The translations under genes were made by a program, and so were the position numbers. 64,000 bases of DNA from Plectosphaerella cucumerina. Its lineage: Eukaryota > Ascomycota > Sordariomycetes > Glomerellales > Plectosphaerellaceae. Position 1 is the first letter of the stretch; each line of letters opens with the position of its first letter. The stretch lies in the NCBI GenBank assembly GCA_020746995.1, contig JAGPXD010000006.1, forward strand, positions 372,001 to 436,000. The letters run 5' to 3'. Positions 10,786-20,109 of this stretch are shown here, piece by piece. The notes under the pieces were generated by a model. The model was not told the DNA's origin. It searched no databases and worked only from the letters and a program-made list of their open reading frames with translations.

Positions 10786-11191
10786 TTGGATCCTGACCCG
10801 GTATGGCCTGTCAATCTTGAGAAATGCCGGGACTACCTGAATTCGATCATTTCTCGAGTCAATGATACTGTTAGCCCTTGAACCCCGTGGCATTCTTGTT
10901 CTTTCCCTTTTCCCTATTGTAGGGGCTTCCAACCACTCCCTTCGCTAAAGCAGCGGCACTTCCACGCAAGGAATGACGCTGTCGCGATCGACAGGCAACT
11001 TGCGACGACAGAACAGGCTGCCCAACCGCCCTGTCAGCCTTATGCCACCAAAAAGCTGCCCTCAAATCTACCTCTGCGACCCAGCCTGCAGATAGTCCAG
11101 CTCTGTCCCCGCCGACATCCAGCCCTCCTCCGTTCTCCCTTCGTGACAGACAAAGACCACAACCCTCCAGACGAAAAACTTCTACCCCGCC
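10786..11191. other. Intergenic, MOG1 promoter side
   Basis: No gene or RNA recognised. The last 150 bases are C-rich on the plus strand and probably form the MOG1 leader. Confidence 0.5.
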
Positions 11192-11920
11192 ATGTCCACC
11201 CGCTACGTGAACACCCCGCTGTACGGCGGCGCCATCGTCAGCGACCTCCCGGCGCAGTTCGCCGACGTCAGGTACGGACCGCGATGCAGCCATCCGGCAC
11301 CTTACACCCAGCCTGACCTCCCGACTAATCTCTCTTCGTTGCAGCAAGCTCCGCCAGGTCCCCGACAACCAGGAGGTCTACATCGACCGCGACGGCTTCA
11401 CCAGCATCATCTTCGACATCACGGAGCGCGTCGGCGGTCCCGGCACAGGCCCTGAGATTGATGGCGCCGCCCTGACCACGCACCTCGAGGAGGTCGTCGG
11501 TCGCGGCGACGTCGATACCATCAAGGTGTGGAACACGACCGAGACTGTTTTCTCGCGGCTAGGGTTTGTCCCTCTTCCTGCTCCCCCTTCGTACAAGCGA
11601 AGTTAACGTTCCCCTCCTACAGAGAGCAATACCCCGCCTACACCCTCATCGCGACGCAGACCCCTCGCCGCTCCGGCTCCGAGTCGACCTCCTCACCCGA
11701 CTTCACCGCCATCATCCTGACCCTCCTGCGCCTCGAGAAGGACAGCACCGACATCCTCATCACCATCAACGTGCCGCACATCAAGGGCGAGTACAACGAG
11801 GAGGACGTCGACCTCGAGCTCGGTAAGCAGGGAAAACTCATTGGCGATGCTGTCGACTTCTCCGCCCGCGTCTGGGAGTCGTTCAAGATTAAGGATTGGA
11901 ACCTGTTCGGAGAGGTCTAA
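11192..11920 (+). CDS. MOG1: Ran-binding nuclear import factor Mog1
   Basis: Exons 11192-11271, 11345-11563 and 11623-11920 encode 198 aa, normal for the family. Mog1 binds the GTPase Ran/Gsp1 and promotes nucleotide release, which supports nuclear protein import. The N-terminal TPLYGGAI and the following IVSDLPAQFADVS segment are the family signature, and the conserved DNQEVY(I)D and ALTTHLEE segments follow. The protein has no signal peptide or membrane segment. Introns of 73 and 59 nt are GT-AG. A run of ten or more A residues follows the stop at about 11950. The gene converges on the SprT-like gene, 241 bp between stops. Confidence 0.93.
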
Positions 11921-12161
11921 GCCGGCGGCAGAATAAATGAAACAAAGCAAAAAAAAAAAACATGGAAGCAATTTGGGCGCGGAACGGGAAGGGTAGGCAT
12001 GGGATGGTGGAAGGCTCTTTGGCCTCGGTTGGATCTTCACGACAGCAATGATCTCCATATACCCTGAAATTGAACAACGTCCTGCATTCGCTGCTGAACA
12101 TTGAAGGTGATGCTTTGTAGTATACTCGAAGACATCCACCTGGAGCACCGTGCTCATGCTA

Positions 12162-14021
12162 TTACAAAACCAAGTCGTCGAGCTGGGCTACCATGCTCTC
12201 AACACTTGCCTCTCTCGACTCTGATCTTGAAGCTCTCGCCCCTCTCGTCCTCGCCCACTTCTCCGCGACGAGACGCATCATGTCCTTCTGCGGACTATCC
12301 GGGTTCTCCTCCCGAACAATCCTCATCTGCTCCTTGACGAAACGCTGGTATTCCGTCGGCTCTCTCTTGGCTGTCGGCGCCTTTTCTTTGCCGTCTTCCC
12401 CCTTGCCGGCACTCGCCCCCGCGGCACGTCCAGCACCCCGGGGCACAGGGCGCGTCTGCAGCAGCGTACCTTTGCACGCGCCGCAGCGGTGGCGTTCGGG
12501 GTTGATGCTTTTCGAGTGTCGCTTATACTCGAGAGCGCAGTCACTGCACGACCAGACGTACTTGAAGTCGATCTCGTATGAGTGCTTGGTGGTGACCTCG
12601 ATGTCGCGATCGGCGAAGGCGCGCGAGACCTTAGCCGCCCAGACCTTGAATTCCTTGCCGTGCGGGTTGGTGGTGATACCTGTGATCATGAAGTTGGCCA
12701 GGTGACAGAATTCGTGGGCCAGGACGTTGAGAAGACGGTGGTCGTCGCTGATGACCTTCTCGGCGAGCTCAATGGACGCATGGTGCTTGACCTGTGGTTG
12801 TTGCTGTTGCTCCCCGGCGGCGGCCCGGACCTTCTCCCGCTTCCAGTTGGCGCGGCCGGCTGTCGTGTTGAGAGTCTTGGACCACTGGATCTTGATACCC
12901 CCCGTAGTTGCGGCGAGCCGGGCTATCTCGCCGTCGGTGATGGTGTCATCGAGCTCGCGGAGGAACGACTCGGCGAGCTGGTGCTTGCGGCTCTCGAAGA
13001 GCTTCTTTGCCGTCCTGTCCGAGACAACCTTGGCCTTCTCTTCCTTCTCGGGGCTCTTGGCGGGAGTCTTGGAGACCTTGGGCAGGAAGAGCTTGCGAGG
13101 GGAGTGCTCCTCGTTCCACTCGTTGAAGAACTCTTGGTCCCAGAACAGGTCCATGCTTGGCCCGTGGGGCGTCTTCGGGACGGCGGGGAGCTTCTGCGGC
13201 GACACCAGGGTTTTCTTGCCGGTGATGGCTCTGGGTGGTGTGTTGGGAGGGGTTTGTTGCCGTTCCGGTGCCGATTTGGCTGTCGAGATGTCGAGGCGGC
13301 CCAGCGCGTCTGCCAGAGAATCCGAGATAGGAGCTTGAAGCTTTCGGCGCGGATCCTTTCTGGCTGGAGGCAAGGCCTGTGTTGAAGTTGGTTTCCTGTC
13401 CTTTTTCTCAGGCGTGGTGCTGCGGGTTGGTTCTCTCGCTGGGCGTTTAATGCGAGATGGCTGCATCTCGGGACGGGGTTTGATTATCTTTGGCTGTGGA
13501 CTTGTCTCGCTGTAGGCATCGGAGTCGTCATCAGTGTTGACGATGAAATCCGACATGCCATCGCTAGAATTATCTTCGTCCTCTTCGCTGCGAGCCGGGA
13601 CCCTCGAGCGCTCCTTTGGTGCTGTTGATGTGCTCTTGGAGGTGCGTAGAGGGCGAACCGTAATCCGTGGTTCTGCTTTGATGCCTTTCTCAGAAAGGCC
13701 ATGTGCCATACTTTTCCCTTTCCTCTCAGCGGGAGCGATCGGTTTCGACAAGGCGCTGTCTGTCCTGGGGCCCAGCTTCCTGCGGCGAACAACGGTTCGA
13801 GTCGAGACTTCTTCTCTTTTAGGGGATGACGGCTCCGAGGTTTCATCGCTGGATACTGGCGACCTGCTCCTTAGAATCTGCTGGGCTGCTTTTCGGGGAG
13901 CCCTTCTTCTCGATGGTTCAGACGACTCTGTCGTGTTCAATTTGTTGGCCTTTGCACGCGCGAGAACCTCGTCGATATCGGGGAACTCGTCCTCACTGCT
14001 GGACGCCCATTCGATGGCCAT
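12162..14021 (-). CDS. SprT-like nuclear metalloprotease (GCNA/Spartan type)
   Basis: Single-exon gene of 619 aa. Residues 1 to about 380 are disordered, rich in Ser, Arg, Pro and acidic patches (an SSEDEFPDID motif near the start), as in GCNA/ACRC proteins. The SprT domain follows with the zinc-protease motif HEFCH (436-440) and a downstream zinc-ribbon of two CxxC-type pairs (WSCSDC and CGACKG). The C-terminus (about 545-590) resembles an HMG box: EYQRFVKEQM followed by a Lys/Arg-rich helix. Proteins of this architecture cleave DNA-protein crosslinks. I infer a nuclear role in crosslink repair. It is not Wss1, whose WLM domain differs. Confidence 0.88.
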   Translation of the reverse strand: MAIEWASSSEDEFPDIDEVLARAKANKLNTTESSEPSRRRAPRKAAQQILRSRSPVSSDETSEPSSPKREEVSTRTVVRRRKLGPRTDSALSKPIAPAERKGKSMAHGLSEKGIKAEPRITVRPLRTSKSTSTAPKERSRVPARSEEDEDNSSDGMSDFIVNTDDDSDAYSETSPQPKIIKPRPEMQPSRIKRPAREPTRSTTPEKKDRKPTSTQALPPARKDPRRKLQAPISDSLADALGRLDISTAKSAPERQQTPPNTPPRAITGKKTLVSPQKLPAVPKTPHGPSMDLFWDQEFFNEWNEEHSPRKLFLPKVSKTPAKSPEKEEKAKVVSDRTAKKLFESRKHQLAESFLRELDDTITDGEIARLAATTGGIKIQWSKTLNTTAGRANWKREKVRAAAGEQQQQPQVKHHASIELAEKVISDDHRLLNVLAHEFCHLANFMITGITTNPHGKEFKVWAAKVSRAFADRDIEVTTKHSYEIDFKYVWSCSDCALEYKRHSKSINPERHRCGACKGTLLQTRPVPRGAGRAAGASAGKGEDGKEKAPTAKREPTEYQRFVKEQMRIVREENPDSPQKDMMRLVAEKWARTRGARASRSESREASVESMVAQLDDLVL

Positions 14022-14498
14022 AGTGATTAAGGGCAGTGTGCGCGAGAGGTTACCGCAGTGATTTCGTCGATGGCATCTGCCAGAAGCGAACCGATGCCGA
14101 ATTGATGCTCATTAAGTGATTGGTTGGGAGTCGGAATCCATCAGCGATCTCGAAAGCTCCGCCAGCTGTGATGCCATGACATTCGGTGGGTTGCTCGGGG
14201 CAACGAAACGGTTCGGTGAAGTGGGGGCTCCACACCACCACACCGAGTCTGTGTTAGCCGAAGCTTCATTACTAGGAATGGACAAACTGGATCAAGACAC
14301 CAAGTATGTCCATCCTATTTCTGCTCACAGTATGAGAATCTTAAGCGTCCCATACTCGTGTAGGCCGTTGCCGCTATCCGGTCATAACCTGCCACGGTTT
14401 GGTCAAGTTCAACGGTGGTGCCACCCATTTCGTCGGAAGCTACTCCGGCGCACCAAAAGAAAACTCTGACTTCACTCCCACGTCTTGACCACAAGGGT
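14022..14498. other. Intergenic between SprT-like gene and tRNA-Ala
   Basis: No gene recognised. It contains the promoter of the SprT-like gene and some short frames without resemblance. Confidence 0.5.
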
Positions 14499-14504
14499 AA
14501 AAAA
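14499..14504 (-). terminator. Pol III terminator of tRNA-Ala
   Basis: Six consecutive T on the minus strand, seven nucleotides after the tRNA 3' end, the usual RNA polymerase III stop. Confidence 0.8.
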
Positions 14505-14511
14505 GTAAATG

Positions 14512-14583
14512 TGGACAATCCGCGAATCGAACGCGGGACCTTCAGCATGCTAAGCAGACGTTATACCACTAAACCAATCGCCC
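14512..14583 (-). tRNA. tRNA-Ala (anticodon AGC)
   Basis: A 72-nt cloverleaf without intron. The acceptor stem GGGCGAT pairs with ATTGTCC (two G-U pairs), with discriminator A. The D arm contains GGTTTAGTGG, the anticodon loop TTAGCAT gives AGC, and the T arm contains GGTTCGA-type TTCGATT between CCGCG and CGCGG. The anticodon stem has a T-T mismatch in its third pair (TCTGC against GCTGA). A and B boxes for RNA polymerase III are present. Whether this copy is fully active is uncertain because of the mismatch. Confidence 0.93.
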
Positions 14584-15236
14584 ATCTTTGGATGATGAGT
14601 GTCTGAGATGTTGAAGTCGTATCGACTTGCGGGAAAGGGCTGTTCGGGTGTGAGCTCTGGTCTCCAAGCCCACAGTGGCGAGACCGTTTAACACTATTGT
14701 ATCAGCCCAGGTGTGATGGCTGATTGGCGCAAACATTGGGTTGGACAGCGTCGATCCACGGAACAGGTGTCCGTTCATATTGGCGACTGCTCTGGATGGA
14801 TCCTCGCTCGAGGCAATCCTGTCCAGTCTTCAGTGTCTCCCTCTCTTCCCGCACATAAAGGGAAGGTTTCTTATCTTGTTGAGGGTTAAGAACAGCCTTT
14901 ATGGCGCAGGCCCAGACAGCTCCATGTGAGCCGACCGCCCGGTTGGGTTGTGGCCCTCGAAGGTTCGCAGACGGAAGATCACACCGATTCGACGAACTCT
15001 CCCAAGGGCCAGGATCCAATACTCTACGCCGTGGCGGCGGCCCCAGCCAAGACCAGAACGTGAAATTGAGACTTCACACGCTGCCGATTGCTGCAGTTCA
15101 TCCCGGAGTGTGAACCAACCTATAAGAATACATATGAATCGGCCTCTCTTCTTACGGCCCTCCTCAGAGGCGAGATCCCAGTACCCCAACTTACTTCGTC
15201 ATCCCCTGCTTGAGTCAAGCACACATCGAAACGATC
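14584..15236. other. Intergenic between tRNA-Ala and orphan gene
   Basis: About 650 bp with only short frames and no recognised feature. Confidence 0.5.
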
Positions 15237-16373
15237 ATGGGCTTCTTCATGTTACTACCCATCGTCCTTCCCACTGTCACCAAGATCATCGGACTGATAC
15301 CATTCGACAAACTTGAGAAGACACTGCCGATTAACATGCCTGGCCACGTTAACGTAGAGATCTTGGTTGGGCTCGATGGAGCAGGCCCTCACCTCCCAGC
15401 CGATCATAAACCCCTTTCTGAGGCAGGCGGACATGTTCCAAGATTCTCAGCCTGGGATACAGTTGGGAACCCGATCGGATTCTACGCGCCCTGGGACCAT
15501 GAACGCATCGAAGACGGAACCTTCAAGACGGTTCATTTCGATGTCAAAGCCCAGCAGCCAGCATACCTTCGGATCTCCGGGAAAGAAAACGCCATCTGCC
15601 TCGCCATGTTGAAACTGGCATGGGGGCCGAATAGACAGGGCTTTGTGTGGACCGGAGACTGGGCAGAGATATGCAACAAAGAATGGTACGTTTGCCGTCT
15701 TACTGCATCTGGAGTACTAGTCGCCACGAGTTGTTAGGGCGTTACAAGACTGATGAGATATCTCTAAATGTAGGTATTATTCCAACGTCTTCATGGAAGC
15801 TCATCCGCTCAAGTGCACCTGGCTCGACCAGAACGACAATCGGAAACAGAAGGCTATCTCGTTGTATATTCCCGATTTCTTCACGGATGACAACAAGAAG
15901 ACTCCGGACAAGGACCTGTACGTTACCCGACCCGCCAGACTCCTAATCTCCCAGACTAACTGAATCACAGCTTCTGCAAGGACACCCCGACGCAAAGGTT
16001 CATCACAAGCTGGGGCCGCCCGAGCAAATATCCAGCAGGCATCCTCAGGTGGACCCGCGGATCAAGAGCCAAGGACAAGAAGCCGAAGGTCAAGAGGTCT
16101 CAAGCTCTCCACAACATGGTCAAGAGCTCCATCAAGGAGCACAGCGCGAGGGTCCTCTGCGAGAGCCCGAGCTCCGTAGGGCCGGACCTGGTGTCGTTGG
16201 AGGAGGGGACCTTCTGCGACATGGAAACCCGACAGGTGTACGATCTGTGCGCGAACGAGGACAGCGTCGACTGCTTCGATGTGGAAACACGCAAGATCCG
16301 CGCCTCCGAGGCGGGGATCAAGAAGCGTGGGGAGCCTCTTTACAAAGAGTACTCGCAAGTTCTGGAGTGGTAG
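15237..16373 (+). CDS. Hypothetical protein with hydrophobic N-terminus
   Basis: I do not recognise the family. Exons 15237-15685, 15774-15917 and 15971-16373 encode 331 aa. Intron 1 (88 nt) and intron 2 (53 nt) have GTACGT donors and AG acceptors, and the joined frame is continuous. The first 25 residues are hydrophobic (MGFFMLLPIVLPTVTKIIG) and could be a signal anchor or an uncleaved membrane helix, with no clear signal-peptidase site. The middle is globular with several Trp and Cys. The segment around the third exon start is basic (many Lys and Arg), and the C-terminal third is acidic with four Cys. The ATG at 15237 is the first in frame. It may be a lineage-specific secreted or membrane protein. 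Confidence 0.65.
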
Positions 16374-19300
16374 GCGAGTTCTCATTCCTGCAGGATGGCG
16401 GTCACGCGAGGAGAAGAGAGACTTGAGAGTAATGTGGCACTGTCAGATGGACGAGGAAACGCTGTATTCGTCAGTAGAATAACGGTGCTGTTACGGCAGC
16501 CCTTCTTAACAGCCATCGTCTATCTCTCTGCGGTTAGAGGGTGACATTGTGCTTCTGTGCAGATATCTAGATCGGCTTCTGCATTTAAAAGCCCGCAATT
16601 CGAGAATCACAGGCAATGGAATATCATGTTGTGTTGCATAGTGAGTTCGGCGTCGTAAAACATGCATGTCGGTTGAACTTGGAGGCCAACTCCTAGCCGA
16701 GCTTCTCAGCATCGACGACATCCAAACTAACATACTGTCACTACGCTTCTGTGAGGCCATCCTTGATCAGTTCACAAGTCCAGGCAGAAGAGGTCGTCGG
16801 AGATCCGCCTTGGAAGCCCGCTGGCGGAGTTCGTCCCGTCCCTCGCCCGTCAGTTGGAACCGTGCACCGGCGGGCCGAGACCGTGGCAGGGAATAAATGC
16901 CGGACGGCAGTCAATCGGGGAACACCCGGGGCGATCGCCCACGCGAACATGGAATCCCACCTCGCAGTTGAACGTCGTGTCTGGACTTTGACAGTGCAGA
17001 ATATTTGATGCCCTTTGCCTTTGGATCCGTCGACCGATATTGGACAGTGGGACGGCATGACATGTGCTCGGCTTCGGTTTGAAGTGGCTGTGCTGCGATT
17101 GTCGGGTCGCACACCCTGGTCATGGTCAAACCAAGCGAGTAGCAGCCTGTAGCAGGATTCTGGCCCACGGGAAAAATAACTGTTGCAGAGCACCGGGCTT
17201 GCATCAAACGTCCGGGTCGAAACCAGTATGGACATGTTGCCGATGGCCTCGTGTCATCCAGATAGGCGCTCGTGTCGCGCGGCCGCTGTCGTACCCCCAT
17301 CCACAGGTCTGGCAGAGCATTTCATCCAAGACAGCACAGGCAATGCGGATGTGGTGCTGCTGCATCTCGGTGTCCGGAGAGGCCGATGAGTGCAGATTTA
17401 CGTGCATTTCTCGTATTAGCGGCGCTGAGAGACGGCGTCGTGGCGATGATGAGTGGCACCCGTTGGACGTTTCCACAAACGAGCGCTGATGTGAGTAATG
17501 GCGTTCCAGTTCGTATCGACCAACGTGCTGCTGCATGTGCTGCTGCCGTCCCATCTCGCATCTGCGGATGGGACGCCGCCATGCCTGCCATCCATTCCCT
17601 CTCCCTCCCACGGTCTCACGTCGGACCAGGCTCGAACCAGCTCGATCGATCAAAAGGAGCAAACTCCGCAGGCACAATAACAGTCTCGAAAGTCCGATGC
17701 GCATGCAGTGCGTGCGTGCTAGTAATATACAAATTTCCGAGACGCCCGGCTTGATAAGCGGATGAAGGAGGCCTGCGAGCATGCGACGCTCAATTTGGTG
17801 CATGGAGCAAGCAAGGTCAGGCAGGCGAGCGGTCGTCGGTCGGGCGGCGTGTCAGGGGCAAAGCCGGCAAAGCAGGAACTGCAACTGGCGAGAGACAGGC
17901 CGTGCGAGCTCGGACGGTGCACCCGAGGCGTGGCGTGGCATGGATGTGACGGATCCCATCAATTCGACAGTGGGCCGGGATCGTCATCGATCGTGATGGG
18001 CATCCTTGCAGGTCGTGTTCTAAACATGGACTTTGGGACGGACTTGTGAAGGACGCGAAAGCCGACGACGGAGAGAGGCCGCGAAAGTTGATGCGGGATT
18101 GAGAAGAGGTCCTGGTGGGGAGCGAGTCAATTATCGGGCGCGGGTGTTGTCGACGAAGGTCTGGTGTTGCCCAACTATGGAACGGCCTTGGACTGTGCTC
18201 AACCGGCGAGGTTGGTGTTTTCTGTAGCCTGCAGGATGACGAATGTCCTCTCCATCGAGAGAACCGGCTTGAGCGAATGGCTCCAGTCCCAATGGGCCCT
18301 GGGGGTTCCAACGGCGGAAAACCTTGAAGACGCAAAAGTCCGAGGGGTTGGGTTGGAAAAAACGCGTCGGGACGACATCCACTTGGCGCGTCTGAAATTC
18401 CAGGCTTGCCAGGCTCTTCAAAGAATACAGTGCACCGACTGTGTCCTCGCGCGACGATCGAGCCCGCCCGGCGGGGTTGGTTCCTGCCAAGTGCCTGCGC
18501 TGTCGTCGGTCCGGCTCTTCCCAAAAGCGCACCGCCCTGTCCTTGCCGGCGCCGTTCGATCAGGGCAAAACAAAAGCAAAAAGCTGGTGGGCGAAGAAGC
18601 GTTGGAAGGATGGGAGACACGACACGGCCGGGATGCACGACTCGGGAGCGTTGCTTGCATCCAGCCATCCAAGCAACCATCCATCCCACCTGTTGGCCCA
18701 TCCATCAGCGCCCGCCCGCCGGGCCCCTCTGTCCTTTGGCCAATCTCGGCGCCTCGCCTGCCACCCGGCCAACCCCTGCGTCGCTGACGCTGGAGACTTC
18801 GGGCCCTCGGAAGACTTGACTTGGCCAATCATCAGCCCCAGATATGCCCGCATGCCCCCCACCCACCCAGCGAAAACCTGAATTCCCATTTACCAGAGGT
18901 CGCCTCTGGCCTGCTTTTCTGCCCGGCTGTGCTGTCTTGCCCCTGAGCGATCCCTGCAACTTGTAACCTGTTCCCTGTCCTGCCCTGCCTGGCGCCCCCC
19001 TGAGCTGCACAGGGAAGAAGCTCCAGCATCCACACGGAGGCGCGGGAGTGGACAACTTGGTCGACTCGGAGTCTCGGACGCAGTGCGAGCTGGTACGGGT
19101 ACCTAGGAATGTGCTAGAGCCTGGCCTGGATGTGTGTGCCACAGCCACCGCGGCCACCACGAACCACCCGCACGCTTTGCCCTCCCGGCCCGTGCGGACA
19201 GTCGAATCAATCCATTGAAGTATCGGTACCTCAGGCGTCTACCAAGCGTCTGCCACAAATCAGGTACTGCCTGTACCTTCCGTACCTGCTTCGCGCCGTG
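16374..19300. other. Gene-poor region upstream of FKS1
   Basis: Nearly 3 kb without a recognisable gene. The longest frame, on the minus strand at 17817-18701 (294 codons), is rich in Arg, Pro and Ser, has no domain resemblance, and looks like chance in GC-rich DNA. No tRNA or obvious repeat was seen. Part of it is probably the FKS1 promoter. A non-coding transcript cannot be excluded. Confidence 0.45.
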
Positions 19301-20109
19301 CCAGCTGCCAAGCCACCCCTTTCCGCCCTCTCTCTCTCCCACGCTGTCCACCCGCACCTGCCACTGCGACCGCGCCCCCCTTCCCCCCAAACCCCCTATT
19401 CCACATCCATTCTGACAAAACCAAACAGGGAGGAGCCACCACACGCCGGGTCAACATCCCGTCCACATTCAGTGACGCCTCCCCCTTGCAACCTCTTTCC
19501 CTCTTCCCCCTTCAACTTTACACTGCGTGTAGAGAGTGTGTCCTTCGCTCAACACCACCTCTCCGACGCTGCTAATCAACTCCCCCCCTCGTTATCCGTC
19601 TCCTTTTCTCCTTTTTTCGCGACGACCCAAGACTTCCCGTCGTTTCCGGGACAGCGCCCCCCAAGGCATCGTTCGCCACTTCTCGCGCGACGCCAACCAT
19701 TCCTTCCATCGACATCAGCGCCACTCGTTCTCCCCGACAAGGTCCAACGCGTACCTCTGTCGACATCATCAGCGCCATCTGACAACGCCGCGGATTCACT
19801 CCTCAGCGTTCCCATCATTGCCAGTGCAGGATCATTCGACCCTCGACTCGGCAATCGGCCACGCAATCGTTGCAGGCCATCACCAGCTAGGCAATTCGCC
19901 AGCCCCGACATCACTTCCAACTCTTCTCGATCTCGGTGTGCCGGTCACGTCTCTCGGGTTCTGCTCGACGAACACACTCGACACTCTCGAATCTTCATTA
20001 CTTCTTCCCAGCTCTTCCATGTCCGTCTGAGGGTGAGTCTCCATCCCGCGACCTGGAAATCAATTTGGGGCGGGGGGATTGACGCGTGACAGCCCGACAT
20101 AGTCTGAAA
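19300..20109 (+). promoter_or_regulatory. FKS1 pyrimidine-rich leader with 5'UTR intron
   Basis: From about 19310 the plus strand is strongly C/T-rich, as in highly transcribed fungal genes. A GT-AG intron is predicted in the leader at 20033-20092 (donor GTGAGT, acceptor GACAG), ending 17 nt before the FKS1 ATG. The intron call rests on splice signals only. Confidence 0.5.

Noticed and set aside
12582..13385. 267-codon plus-strand frame opposite the SprT-like gene
   Set aside because: Antisense shadow without resemblance; the minus strand carries the HEFCH protease.
17817..18701. 294-codon minus-strand frame upstream of FKS1
   Set aside because: Composition (Arg, Pro, Ser, Cys) and lack of any domain or splice context point to chance.
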